The position numbers and the translations under genes were made by a program. Below the pieces are notes generated by a model. The model made no database searches and was not told the DNA's origin. It worked only from the letters and a program-made list of their open reading frames with translations. From Pseudomonas fluorescens (GTDB taxonomy: Bacteria; Pseudomonadota; Gammaproteobacteria; Pseudomonadales; Pseudomonadaceae): 64,000 nt of DNA. The stretch covers positions 4,650,001 to 4,714,000 of the forward strand of contig NZ_CP038438.1 in the NCBI RefSeq assembly GCF_004683905.1. Direction: 5' to 3'. Shown one piece after another: positions 8,465-17,098 of this stretch; the first letter of the stretch is position 1, and each line of letters starts with the position of its first letter.

Positions 8465-8925
8465 CAGGGGGCCTCGGTAATCAAACCAACATTACCGACC
8501 CCGGCTTTCTGCAACCCGCCCATGGCACCCATCACGGCGCCGTAGTCGACCGACTTGTCGCCTCGGATAAAGACCTGGGTACGCTTGCCGCCTTCGGTGC
8601 CGGCGCGAATGATCTTGGTCACCGCGTCAGTCATCTGCGGCAGGGTCATTGCCCTGTCCTGCTGCTTTTCAGTATCGACTTCACTGCCAAGGTTCCAGTA
8701 GTAGGTCTTGTCAGCCTTGATCGAAATGGTCAGCACCTGAGTGTTGTTGTCCTGCGGCAAGGCTTCGCTGGAAACCTTGGGCAGATCCACTTTCACGCCC
8801 TGATTGAGCATCGGCGCGGTCACCATGAAGATAACCAGCAGCACCAGCATCACGTCGATGTATGGCACCACGTTCATCTCGGCGACCGGCTTGCGCTTGT
8901 TTCGGGCTCGAGCGATTAAAGCCAT
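8464..8925 (-). CDS. tolR: Tol system protein TolR, 153 aa
   Basis: TolR is an ExbD-family protein that forms the proton channel with TolQ. The N-terminal membrane helix carries the conserved aspartate (VVPYIDVMLVLLVIFMVT, D near residue 24). The rest is periplasmic. It ends with ATGA overlap into tolA and starts 14 bases after tolQ, so the three genes are coupled. Confidence 0.96.
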   Translation of the reverse strand: MALIARARNKRKPVAEMNVVPYIDVMLVLLVIFMVTAPMLNQGVKVDLPKVSSEALPQDNNTQVLTISIKADKTYYWNLGSEVDTEKQQDRAMTLPQMTDAVTKIIRAGTEGGKRTQVFIRGDKSVDYGAVMGAMGGLQKAGVGNVGLITEAP

Positions 8926-8939
8926 CGGGAAATACCTGC

Positions 8940-9635
8940 TTATTCTTCGCTGGTGTGCACTTTGCGGTGCAGGATCGCCTGGAACTCATCGGCGAAGGTG
9001 TAGTAGCGGCTCAGCAAGGTTTCGCTGCGGGCAGAGAAACGGTTGTAAGCGATAACGGCCGGGATCGCGGCGAACAGGCCGATCGCGGTGGCGATCAGGG
9101 CTTCGGCGATGCCCGGGGCCACGGTGGCCAGGGTCGCCTGCTGGGCGCTGGCCAGACCGCGGAAGGAGTTCATGATGCCCCACACGGTACCGAACAGACC
9201 GATGTACGGACTGACCGAACCAACGGTGGCGAGAAACGGCAGGCTCTGCTCCAGCTTCTCTTCCTCGCGGGAGATGGCAACGCGCATGGCACGGGCCACA
9301 CCTTCCATCACCGCTTCGGGATCGACGCCTGGCTGCTGACGCAGACGGGAGAACTCCTTGAAACCGGCACGGAAGATCTGCTCCACGCCCGAATCCGGAT
9401 CCGGGTTGCTGCCGGCCTGACGGTACAGCTTGGACAGATCGATACCCGACCAGAAGCGCTCTTCGAAGCTCTCCAGGGCGCGTCGACCGGCACGCAGCAG
9501 ATTGCTGCGCTGAAAGATCATGATCCATGAGGTCACCGATGCGGCCACCAGGGTCAACATTACCAACTGCACCACGATGCTGGCATTGCTGACCAGGCTC
9601 CACATGGAGGAATGGTCGACGACGTTAGCTTCCAC
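8940..9635 (-). CDS. tolQ: Tol system proton channel protein TolQ, 231 aa
   Basis: TolQ is a MotA/ExbB-family membrane protein. Three hydrophobic segments are visible: near residues 19-40 (VVQLVMLTLVAASVTSWIMIF), near 137-160 (ATVGSVSPYIGLFGTVWGI) and near 170-195 (VAPGIAEALIATAIGLFAAIPAV). The GLFGTVWGIM motif is characteristic. The start overlaps the last 11 bases of ybgC. Confidence 0.96.
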   Translation of the reverse strand: MEANVVDHSSMWSLVSNASIVVQLVMLTLVAASVTSWIMIFQRSNLLRAGRRALESFEERFWSGIDLSKLYRQAGSNPDPDSGVEQIFRAGFKEFSRLRQQPGVDPEAVMEGVARAMRVAISREEEKLEQSLPFLATVGSVSPYIGLFGTVWGIMNSFRGLASAQQATLATVAPGIAEALIATAIGLFAAIPAVIAYNRFSARSETLLSRYYTFADEFQAILHRKVHTSEE

Positions 9636-10092
9636 GCTTTATCTCCTGCTTTGAGTGTGTACCCGTGCCGCCCGCGTCGGCAAAGGCCGCACGCAAGGAT
9701 TCGGGCATGGCCCGGGGTTTCAAACTGTCGGTGCGCACGCAGGCCACCAGAAACTGCCCTTCACAGAGCAGCGCATTATCCGTGGCCCGCCTGACCTGCT
9801 GTTTAAAGCGCAGGCTGGCACGGTTCAATTCGATTACATCAGCGCTTACCAGCAGTTCATCGTCCAGTCGCGCCGGCGCGTGGTAGCGCGCTTCGCTGGA
9901 ATGCACGACAAACAACAGGTCCTCCCCGGCCAGTTCCGACTGGGCAAAGCCCAGCGTCCGGAGCCGCTCGGTTCGAGCCCGTTCCATAAACTTGAGGTAA
10001 TTAACGTAATACACGATGCCGCCCGCATCGGTGTCCTCGTAATAAACGCGACAACGATGTGCGAACGGCTCAAGCCCGTTTTGCGCGCGCAT
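9625..10092 (-). CDS. ybgC: Tol-Pal associated acyl-CoA thioesterase YbgC, 155 aa
   Basis: A hotdog-fold thioesterase acting on short acyl-CoA, always found at the head of the tol operon. The active-site region is visible as YYEDTDAGGIVYYVNYLKFMERAR with the catalytic Asp near residue 21. Length is slightly more than the E. coli protein owing to a short C-terminal tail. The gene runs 11 bases into tolQ, and a 127-base gap separates it from ruvB upstream, where the tol promoter may lie. Confidence 0.93.
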   Translation of the reverse strand: MRAQNGLEPFAHRCRVYYEDTDAGGIVYYVNYLKFMERARTERLRTLGFAQSELAGEDLLFVVHSSEARYHAPARLDDELLVSADVIELNRASLRFKQQVRRATDNALLCEGQFLVACVRTDSLKPRAMPESLRAAFADAGGTGTHSKQEIKRGS

Positions 10093-10219
10093 ACTCTAGT
10101 GCTTACTCCTCGGGTTGCCAATCCGGCCAGGCAACTGTTTTTTCAGTGTTTAAGGCTTTACCGCAAAAGTACCGTCCTGTGACAGTACAAACGCTGAATA
10201 AATCGCCAAAAAATGTGTA

Positions 10220-11281
10220 TCAATCGTCCACGGCATCGAGAAACTCGTCTGCCACGGGCATTTCACCCATTCGTGACGGAATGTTTAAACCGAAATGCAG
10301 GTACGCATGCCGTGTCACCACCCTGCCCCGTGGCGTACGCATGATGTAACCCTGTTGAATCAGGTACGGCTCCAGCACATCTTCGATGGTATGGCGCTCT
10401 TCACTGATCGCCGCCGCCAGACTGTCGATACCCACCGGGCCGCCATCGAACTTCTCGATCATGGTCAGCAGCAGGCGCCGGTCCTGATGGTCGAAACCGT
10501 GTTCATCGACATCCAGCAGGTTCAACGCCAGATCGGCCACCGACTTGGTGATATGGCCCTTGGCGCGCACTTCGGCAAAATCGCGCACCCGACGCAGCAG
10601 GCGGTTGGCGATTCGCGGCGTACCACGGGCACGACGAGCGATTTCGAAAGAACCCTCCGGATCCAGTGGCAGACCGAGAATAGCCGCAGACCGACTGACA
10701 ATCGTCGCCAGATCCGCCGTGCTGTAGAACTCCAGACGCTGGACGATACCGAAGCGGTCACGCAATGGGTTGGTCAGCATGCCGGCACGGGTCGTGGCGC
10801 CAACGAGAGTGAACGGTGGCAGATCAAGCTTGATCGAGCGCGCCGCCGGCCCTTCGCCGATCATGATATCGAGCTGGAAATCTTCCATGGCCGGGTACAG
10901 CACTTCTTCGACAATTGGCGACAGGCGATGGATTTCGTCGATGAACAACACGTCGTGCGGTTCCAGATTGGTCAGCAGTGCCGCCAGATCTCCCGGACGC
11001 TCAAGCACCGGGCCGGACGTGCTCTTGATCGACACGCCCATTTCCTGGGCAATGATGTTGGCCAGCGTGGTTTTACCCAGACCCGGCGGGCCGAAGATCA
11101 GCGTGTGATCCAGCGATTCACTGCGACCACGCGCCGCTTGGATGAACAGTTCCATCTGCTCGCGCACGGCCGGCTGGCCAATATAGTCGGCCAGACTGAC
11201 CGGGCGAATGGCCCGATCCTGGACTTCTTCGCGCTCGCGCGGGCTGTGCGCGGCGGCGATCAGACGATCAGCTTCAATCAC
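10220..11281 (-). CDS. ruvB: Holliday junction branch migration ATPase RuvB, 353 aa
   Basis: RuvB is the hexameric AAA+ motor that drives branch migration with RuvA. Walker A is GPPGLGKTTLAN (about residues 64-75), Walker B is VLFIDEIHRL (about 110-119), sensor 1 is in GATTRAGML, and a C-terminal winged-helix domain ends the protein. The start codon directly follows the ruvA stop codon, with no spacer. Confidence 0.97.
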   Translation of the reverse strand: MIEADRLIAAAHSPREREEVQDRAIRPVSLADYIGQPAVREQMELFIQAARGRSESLDHTLIFGPPGLGKTTLANIIAQEMGVSIKSTSGPVLERPGDLAALLTNLEPHDVLFIDEIHRLSPIVEEVLYPAMEDFQLDIMIGEGPAARSIKLDLPPFTLVGATTRAGMLTNPLRDRFGIVQRLEFYSTADLATIVSRSAAILGLPLDPEGSFEIARRARGTPRIANRLLRRVRDFAEVRAKGHITKSVADLALNLLDVDEHGFDHQDRRLLLTMIEKFDGGPVGIDSLAAAISEERHTIEDVLEPYLIQQGYIMRTPRGRVVTRHAYLHFGLNIPSRMGEMPVADEFLDAVDD

Positions 11282-11890
11282 TTAAATCATTCCCTTCAGG
11301 GCGCGGCGGATCAGGTCTTCACTGCTCAAATTCTTGTCCTTGATGGCGGTAATCGCCTTGCTCGCTTCCTGCGGCTTGTAGCCCAGGGAAATCAGCGCGC
11401 TGACCGCATCGTTTTCAGCGGTGTTGACCGGCGCCGGGCCGTCCGGCTGATTCGGCACCAGGGCGAACATGGCCGGCGAGGTTTCCCAGGCCTTGAAGCG
11501 ATCCTTCAGTTCAACCAGCAGGCGCTCAGCGGTTTTCTTGCCGACCCCCGGGACCTTGGTCAGCGCCGAGGTGTCCTGGGATTGCACGCAGCGAATCAGT
11601 TCATCGACTTCCAGGCTCGACATCAAGGCCAAGGCCAGTTTCGGCCCGACACCATTGAGACGGATCAACTCGCGAAAAAAGTCTCGCTCACGCTTGCCGG
11701 CGAAACCATAGAGTAACTGCGCGTCTTCGCGTACGACCAAATGGGTGTGCAGCGTCAGCGGTTCACCGACCGACGGCAGACGATAAAGGGTGGTCATGGG
11801 CACTTCCAGCTCATACCCGAGGCCGTTTACATCCAGAATCAGGTGCGGCGGCTGTTTCTCAGCCAGGGTGCCGCGCAAGCGTCCAATCAC
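11282..11890 (-). CDS. ruvA: Holliday junction DNA-binding protein RuvA, 202 aa
   Basis: RuvA forms the tetrameric platform that holds the Holliday junction open for RuvB. The OB-fold begins MIGRLRGTL. Helix-hairpin-helix motifs are visible as LIRLNGVGPKLALALMS and LTKVPGVGKKTAERLLVEL. Domain III, which contacts RuvB, is at the C-terminus (VSALISLGYKPQEASKAI). It lies between ruvC and ruvB. Confidence 0.97.
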   Translation of the reverse strand: MIGRLRGTLAEKQPPHLILDVNGLGYELEVPMTTLYRLPSVGEPLTLHTHLVVREDAQLLYGFAGKRERDFFRELIRLNGVGPKLALALMSSLEVDELIRCVQSQDTSALTKVPGVGKKTAERLLVELKDRFKAWETSPAMFALVPNQPDGPAPVNTAENDAVSALISLGYKPQEASKAITAIKDKNLSSEDLIRRALKGMI

Positions 11891-12004
11891 GTTTCAGATC
11901 CTTGAGCGTTGGCCAGCCGTGGGCTGGCGACAGATGGAAGGCGGGAATCGGGCCGACGACCCAGGCGCGAAATCCGCATTCCGCAAAAATGATTGCTGAT
12001 GCTA

Positions 12005-12532
12005 TCAGAGACGCAGGCGCCCGCCACGACTGCGTGCGGTACCCAGGCCATGCGGCAGCAGACTGGAACGGGTGTGCGCGTGACAAATGGCGATAGCCAG
12101 GGCATCCGAGGCATCGATCTGCGGTTTGCTGGTCAGCTTGAGCATGTGCATGACCATCATCTGCACCTGTTCTTTATTGGCGGCGCCGGTGCCGACCACA
12201 GCTTGCTTGACCTGGGTGGCGGTGTATTCGGCAATCTCCAGGCACTCTTCAGCGCCAGCCACAATCGCCGCGCCGCGAGCTTGCCCAAGTTTGAGCGCCG
12301 AGTCGGCGTTTTTCGCCATGAACACTTTTTCGATGCCCATGGTCACCGGGCCATAGGTCTGAATGATTTCACGCACGCCGCGATAAACGATCTGCAGCCG
12401 CTCATGCAACTCACCGGCGCCGGTACGGATGCAGCCCGAGGCCACATAGATGCAGCCGCCGCGGCCGGTATCGCGAACAATCCCGTAACCGGTGATGCGC
12501 GAGCCGGGGTCGATACCCAGAATTAAAGTCAT
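12005..12532 (-). CDS. ruvC: Holliday junction resolvase RuvC, 175 aa
   Basis: RuvC is the endonuclease that cuts Holliday junctions. The acidic active site is seen at ILGIDPGSRITGYG (D8), the region around MGIEKVFMAKNADSALKLGQARG (Glu near residue 67), and DASDALAIAICHAH near the C-terminus. The start is the ATG at 12532 (MTLILGIDPG); the longer frame to 12583 has no family similarity. A 114-base gap separates it from ruvA, and a REP pair lies just upstream. Confidence 0.96.
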   Translation of the reverse strand: MTLILGIDPGSRITGYGIVRDTGRGGCIYVASGCIRTGAGELHERLQIVYRGVREIIQTYGPVTMGIEKVFMAKNADSALKLGQARGAAIVAGAEECLEIAEYTATQVKQAVVGTGAANKEQVQMMVMHMLKLTSKPQIDASDALAIAICHAHTRSSLLPHGLGTARSRGGRLRL

Positions 12533-12580
12533 AACGCCTGCGGAGTCGGTAAAAACAAGAAATTCAAAACAGCGAATAAC

Positions 12581-12676
12581 CAATGTGGGAGCGGGCTTGC
12601 TCGCGAAGGCGGTGTGTCATTCAGCATTGATGCTTGCTGATACGCCGCCTTCGCGAGCAAGCCCGCTCCCACATTG
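12581..12676. repeat. REP-type inverted pair, copy 2
   Basis: The arms beginning CAATGTGGGAGCGGGCTTGC and ending in its complement surround a divergent centre. It sits between yebC and ruvC, two genes read in the same direction, so a transcript crossing both would carry this hairpin. Confidence 0.9.
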
Positions 12677-12690
12677 AAGCCTAGTCGCTC

Positions 12691-13437
12691 TTAACCGAGC
12701 TGAGCGGCCACATCTTCCGGAATGTCCGCGTTGGAGTAGACGTTCTGCACGTCATCCAGATCCTCGAGCATGTCGATCAGCTTGAGCACCTTCTCCGCGC
12801 CTTCCAGATCCAGTTCGGCGCTGGTGGTCGGCTGCATGACGATTTCTGCGTCGTCACCCTTGAACCCGGCCGCTTCCAACGCGTTACGCACCGCGTAGAA
12901 GCTGGTGAACGAAGTGAACACATCGATCGAGCCGTCTTCATGGCTGACCACGTCGTCGGCATCCGCTTCCAGCGCCGCCTCGGTCAGGGCGTCTTCGTCG
13001 ACACCCGGGGCGAAGCTGATCTGCCCTTTGCGTTCGAACAGGTACGCAACCGAACCGTCGGTGCCGAGGTTGCCGCCACATTTGCTGAACGCATGGCGCA
13101 CGGCAGCTGCGGTACGGTTGCGGTTGTCGGTCATGCACTCGACCATCACCGCCACGCCGCCCGGGCCGTAACCTTCATAGGTCAGCTCTTCAACGTTGTC
13201 CGCTTCGGTCGCACCGGCGCCACGCGCAACGGCGCGGTCGATGATATCGCGGCTCATGTTCGCACTGAGGGCCTTGTCCAGGGCCAGGCGCAGACGCGGG
13301 TTGGAACCCGGGTCGCCGCCGCCCTGACGGGCCGCAACGGTCAGCTCACGGATCCACTTGGTGAAGATCTTGCCTCTCTTGGCATCCTGACGTTCTTTGC
13401 GGTGCTTGATGTTCGCCCACTTGGAATGACCTGCCAT
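12691..13437 (-). CDS. yebC: YebC/PmpR-family regulatory protein, 248 aa
   Basis: A member of the YebC/TACO1 family. Members have been described as DNA-binding regulators (PmpR in P. aeruginosa) and, more recently, as translation factors, so the exact role is open. The N-terminus MAGHSKWANIKHRKERQDAK and the stretch GGDPGSNPRLRLALDKA are diagnostic. Length is typical. It sits between aspS and ruvC, the order seen in many gammaproteobacteria. Confidence 0.94.
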   Translation of the reverse strand: MAGHSKWANIKHRKERQDAKRGKIFTKWIRELTVAARQGGGDPGSNPRLRLALDKALSANMSRDIIDRAVARGAGATEADNVEELTYEGYGPGGVAVMVECMTDNRNRTAAAVRHAFSKCGGNLGTDGSVAYLFERKGQISFAPGVDEDALTEAALEADADDVVSHEDGSIDVFTSFTSFYAVRNALEAAGFKGDDAEIVMQPTTSAELDLEGAEKVLKLIDMLEDLDDVQNVYSNADIPEDVAAQLG

Positions 13438-13525
13438 AACTCGCTCCGAATTCTCTTGAAACGTTGCCCGCCCTGCTCACGCAGCGGCCAGCAAACAAAA
13501 AATCTCGACCTGCTCTCTATAGAAA

Positions 13526-13554
13526 GAAAAAAGGCGCATCCGAAGATGCGCCTT
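13526..13554 (-). terminator. Terminator after aspS
   Basis: On the minus strand the stem AAGGCGCATC/GATGCGCCTT with loop TTCG is followed by six T. It lies 11 bases after the aspS stop codon. Confidence 0.93.
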
Positions 13555-13564
13555 CAGGCCCGTC

Positions 13565-15340
13565 TTACTCAGCCTTTGGCGTTTCGCGCAAACGAATGTG
13601 CAGCTCGCGCAGTGCCTTGGCATCTACCACACCCGGGGCTTGCGTCATGACGTCCGCAGCGCTCTGGGTTTTCGGGAAGGCGATCACTTCACGGATCGAC
13701 TGGGCGCCGGTCATCAGCATCACCAGACGGTCCAGACCGAAAGCCAGACCACCGTGCGGCGGTGCACCGTACTTCAGCGCGTCAAGCAGGAAGCCGAATT
13801 TCTCTTCCTGTTCCGCCTCATTGATACCCAGCAGACGGAACACCGCTTGTTGCATTTCCTTGCGATGGATACGGATCGAACCGCCACCCAGCTCGGTGCC
13901 GTTGAGCACCATGTCGTAGGCGCGGGACAGAGCGCCGGCCGGATTGGCTTCCAGCTCTTCTGGGGAGCACTTCGGCGCGGTGAACGGGTGGTGCAGCGCC
14001 GAGAAGCTGCCGTCGTCGTTTTCTTCGAACATCGGGAAGTCGACGACCCACATTGGCGCCCACTTGCAGGTCAGCAGGTCGAGGTCGTGACCGAGCTTGA
14101 TACGCAGCGCGCCCAGGGCTTCGCTGACGATCTTGGCCTTGTCGGCACCGAAGAACACGATGTCGCCGTCAACCGCACCGACGCGATCGAGGATCACGTT
14201 CAGGTTGGCTTCAGGGATGTTTTTCACGATCGGCGATTGCAGACCTTCAACACCGGCAGCGCGCTCGTTGACCTTGATGTACGCCAGGCCCTTGGCACCG
14301 TAGATGCCGACGAACTTGGTGTAGTCGTCGATCTGCTTGCGCGGCATGCTCGCCCCGCCTGGAACGCGCAGTGCAGCGATACGGCATTTCGGATCGTTGG
14401 CCGGGCCGCTGAACACCTTGAATTCGACTTCTTTGAGTTGATCGGCAACGTCGACCAGTTCCAGCGGGTTACGCAGGTCCGGCTTGTCGGAACCGTAACG
14501 GCGCATGGCTTCTTCAAAGGTCATGTGCGGGAATTCGCCGAATTCCAGATCCAGCACTTCCTTGAACAGGTTGCGGATCATGCCTTCGGTCAGGCCCATG
14601 ATGTCTTTTTCGTCGAGGAAGCTGGTCTCGATGTCGATCTGAGTGAACTCAGGCTGACGGTCGGCACGCAGGTCTTCGTCGCGGAAGCATTTGGCGATCT
14701 GGTAGTAACGGTCGAAACCGGCAACCATCAGCAGTTGCTTGAACAGCTGAGGCGATTGCGGCAGCGCGAAGAACGAACCGGCGTGAGTACGGCTCGGCAC
14801 CAGGTAGTCGCGGGCGCCTTCCGGGGTAGCACGGGTCAGAATCGGCGTTTCGACGTCGAGGAAGCCGTTCTCGTCGAGGAAGCGACGGATGCTGGTGGTC
14901 ATGCGCGAACGCAGACGCAGCTTCTCGGCCATTTCCGGACGACGCAGGTCCAGGAAGCGGTAGCGCAGGCGGGTTTCTTCGCCGACGTCGGAGTATTCGT
15001 TGAGCGGGAACGGCGGGGTTTCCGACTCGTTCAGCACTTCCAGCTCGTAGCCCAACACTTCGATCATGCCCGACGCCATGTTGGCGTTGGTCGCACCGGC
15101 CGGACGCAGACGCACCTTACCGGTGATCTTCACGACGTATTCGCTGCGCACGCGATCGGCGGCGGCGAAGCTCTCGGCGCGATCCGGATCGAACACCACC
15201 TGAGCCAGACCATCACGATCACGGATATCGAGGAAAATCACCCCGCCGTGGTCGCGACGACGGTGAACCCATCCGCAAAGGGTAATTTCCTGGCCTTCCA
15301 GGCTTTCGTTCAGTTGGCCGCAATAATGGCTGCGCATCAT
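13565..15340 (-). CDS. aspS: Aspartyl-tRNA synthetase, 591 aa
   Basis: AspS charges tRNA-Asp. Pseudomonas enzymes of this type are often non-discriminating and also charge tRNA-Asn; that is family knowledge, not visible here. Seen: the N-terminal OB-fold anticodon domain (ITLCGWVHRRRDHGGVIFLDIRD), class II motif 2 (FRDEDLRADRQPEFTQID) and motif 3 (GLAFGLDRLVMLMTG) near the C-terminus. The start is the first of two ATG codons (15340, MMRSHYCGQL). It is followed by a terminator. Confidence 0.97.
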   Translation of the reverse strand: MMRSHYCGQLNESLEGQEITLCGWVHRRRDHGGVIFLDIRDRDGLAQVVFDPDRAESFAAADRVRSEYVVKITGKVRLRPAGATNANMASGMIEVLGYELEVLNESETPPFPLNEYSDVGEETRLRYRFLDLRRPEMAEKLRLRSRMTTSIRRFLDENGFLDVETPILTRATPEGARDYLVPSRTHAGSFFALPQSPQLFKQLLMVAGFDRYYQIAKCFRDEDLRADRQPEFTQIDIETSFLDEKDIMGLTEGMIRNLFKEVLDLEFGEFPHMTFEEAMRRYGSDKPDLRNPLELVDVADQLKEVEFKVFSGPANDPKCRIAALRVPGGASMPRKQIDDYTKFVGIYGAKGLAYIKVNERAAGVEGLQSPIVKNIPEANLNVILDRVGAVDGDIVFFGADKAKIVSEALGALRIKLGHDLDLLTCKWAPMWVVDFPMFEENDDGSFSALHHPFTAPKCSPEELEANPAGALSRAYDMVLNGTELGGGSIRIHRKEMQQAVFRLLGINEAEQEEKFGFLLDALKYGAPPHGGLAFGLDRLVMLMTGAQSIREVIAFPKTQSAADVMTQAPGVVDAKALRELHIRLRETPKAE

Positions 15341-15440
15341 GGTAGTGGTTTCGCTTCTCGTAATTCGAAATTCGGTGGAGATCCCGTCGCACTCAAGCAC
15401 TGCAGAATCTCACGCGTGTCGTTCGACCTGGGCCTGAACC

Positions 15441-15662
15441 CTAGTCAGATTTGTCGCCACCGGCCAGATTCTTCTTGGCTCCGGTCTTGAAATCGGTTTC
15501 GTACCAACCGCTGCCGCTGAGGCGAAAACCCGGCATGGACAGCTGTTTCTTGAGCTCTGGCGCCTGACAGGCAGGGCAGTCGACCAGCGGTGCCTCGCTG
15601 ATCTTTTGAATGGCTTCCAACTGATGACCACAGGAAGCACATTGATAATCGTACATCGGCAT
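15441..15662 (-). CDS. FmdB-type zinc ribbon protein, 73 aa
   Basis: A short protein with two CxxC pairs (CASCGHQLE near residue 8 and CPACQAP near residue 31) that should hold one zinc ion. It matches the FmdB-like putative regulator family, often found next to aspS. The C-terminal part (PGFRLSGSGWYETDFKTG) is also typical. Its function is unknown; the name FmdB comes from a proposed regulator of formamidase and should not be taken as its job here. Confidence 0.9.
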   Translation of the reverse strand: MPMYDYQCASCGHQLEAIQKISEAPLVDCPACQAPELKKQLSMPGFRLSGSGWYETDFKTGAKKNLAGGDKSD

Positions 15663-15737
15663 GGGGGTGTCTCGGCGATCAGATTGCCACCGCGCGCAGG
15701 GCTTTGCGGCGAAAGAGCGGGATTATATCCATTAAAT

Positions 15738-15771
15738 GCGGGCTGTGCAGCCGTAAGACTGCACAGCCCGC
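15738..15771 (-). terminator. Strong hairpin after the ribbon-helix-helix gene
   Basis: A 13-bp perfect stem (GCGGGCTGTGCAG against CTGCACAGCCCGC). On the minus strand it is followed by ATTTAAT rather than a clean T-run. It most likely ends the transcript of the gene at 15796-16131. Confidence 0.6.
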
Positions 15772-15795
15772 CACGTCATTTCAAGTATTGCCCGT

Positions 15796-16131
15796 TCAGG
15801 GCATGACGGCCGCCGGGGTATCGCGCAGGCCATTCATCACGCACACCACCCGTACCAGACCACTGAAGTTTTTCACCCCGCCGTGGCGCAGGTGCACTTC
15901 GCGGTCCACATGTGACAGCAGCGTGCTGACCGAACAGCCGTTGTGCCCGGCCATGTCACCAAGAATGTTCCAGTAAACCTGCTCGAGCCTCAAGCAAGTG
16001 GCAAAGCCGTTCAAACGCACTGATCTGGCCAGCGGCCGGATCAACTCAAAATCGAAATCGCTGACAAACGGATCGACCTTCATTTCCCGTTGCGAACCGA
16101 CGTGCTCGCATCGCCTGTCTCCACCTACCAT
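15796..16131 (-). CDS. Ribbon-helix-helix domain protein, 111 aa
   Basis: The middle part (RSVRLNGFATCLRLEQVYWN, then ILGDMAGHNGCSVSTLLSHV) fits the RHH_4-type ribbon-helix-helix domain of proteobacteria: a beta strand for DNA contact followed by two helices. That suggests a small dimeric DNA-binding regulator, but no target is known. The start at ATG 16131 is supported by AAAGGAG ten bases upstream; a second ATG lies at 16083 (MKVDPF). It has its own hairpin downstream and no obvious operon partner. Confidence 0.75.
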   Translation of the reverse strand: MVGGDRRCEHVGSQREMKVDPFVSDFDFELIRPLARSVRLNGFATCLRLEQVYWNILGDMAGHNGCSVSTLLSHVDREVHLRHGGVKNFSGLVRVVCVMNGLRDTPAAVMP

Positions 16132-16317
16132 ATCGCTGACACTCCTTTGTCATCGCTGCTTTTATAAAGACAACATCCTGTGCCTTCATAAAAACGCAGA
16201 CGCAAAGTCAGCGCCAGACGACTAGTTGCCCAGCAGCGTAGGATAAGCCGACATGTTCAGTAAGATTTGAAACAGTATGCGGACATCCACACCTGCGGAC
16301 GTCCGCGCACCGGACTA

Positions 16318-16788
16318 TCAGGCCTCGAGCAACGCGCGCAACATCCACGCGGTTTTCTCATGCACCTGCATGCGCTGGGTCAGCAAGTCGGCCGTCGGCT
16401 CGTCACTGACCTTGTCCAACAGCGGGAAGATGCCGCGAGCGGTGCGAGTGACCGCTTCCTGGCCGTCGACCAACTGCTTGATCATGTCCTCGGCACTTGG
16501 CACCCCGACTTCTTCTTTAATAGAGGAGAGACGCGCGTAAGTCGCGTAGGCACCCGGCGCAGGAAAACCCAGAGCGCGGATACGCTCGGCGATCAGATCC
16601 ACCGCCAGCGCCAGCTCGTTGTATTGCTCTTCGAACATCAGATGCAGGGTCCTGAACATGGGACCTGTGACGTTCCAGTGGAAGTTATGGGTTTTCAGAT
16701 ACAGCACGTAGGTGTCCGACAGCAGCCGCGACAGCCCCTCGACGATGGACTTGCGGTCTTCTTCACTGATACCGATATCGATTGCCAT
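16318..16788 (-). CDS. dps: Dps-family ferritin-like protein, 156 aa
   Basis: A mini-ferritin that forms 12-subunit shells, oxidises Fe2+ with peroxide and in some cases binds DNA in starved cells. The ferroxidase site is visible in KTHNFHWNVTGPMF (about residues 33-46) and HLMFEEQYNELALAVDLIAER (about 49-69). The N-terminus is short and not lysine-rich, so DNA binding of the E. coli type is not evident. It faces away from the gene at 17099. A 12-bp palindrome GCGGACGTCCGC (16295-16306) lies right after the stop codon. Confidence 0.9.
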   Translation of the reverse strand: MAIDIGISEEDRKSIVEGLSRLLSDTYVLYLKTHNFHWNVTGPMFRTLHLMFEEQYNELALAVDLIAERIRALGFPAPGAYATYARLSSIKEEVGVPSAEDMIKQLVDGQEAVTRTARGIFPLLDKVSDEPTADLLTQRMQVHEKTAWMLRALLEA

Positions 16789-17098
16789 GTTTACCCCCTA
16801 AGGCGATTGAATTCATCCAACAGGTGCAGACCCACTCTAGCAAGGCAGCCGCCACCTCGCAGCCAACAATCTTCACTCGCCATGCGACAAATCGACCGGG
16901 CAGGTGCCGCTGGCCGGGGTAATTTGAGTAGCTGCAGGCTTTGCTGTTAAATAGGCAGTGTGTCGCTACGCCCCATTTTTCGGGGGTGTCGCGCATAGGC
17001 TGATGCCGGGCACGTGTCCAACGCCTCTTTATTGTTCCGAAGCGAACCGTGCGCCTTCAGCTCTTCCTTGTGAGCCGTCATAACGTGAGCCAATCAAA
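16789..17098. other. Divergent promoter region between dps and the membrane cold shock gene
   Basis: About 310 bases with no credible gene. The promoters of both flanking genes must lie here. I could not assign -35 or -10 boxes with confidence, and the start at 17099 has only a weak ribosome binding site. Confidence 0.4.

Noticed and set aside
7581..8545. Low-complexity repeats in tolA as a possible tandem-repeat or mobile feature
   Set aside because: They are the normal Ala/Lys/Glu-rich helical domain II of TolA.
13598..15490. 630-codon open frame on the plus strand
   Set aside because: Antisense shadow of aspS with no domain pattern or ribosome binding site.
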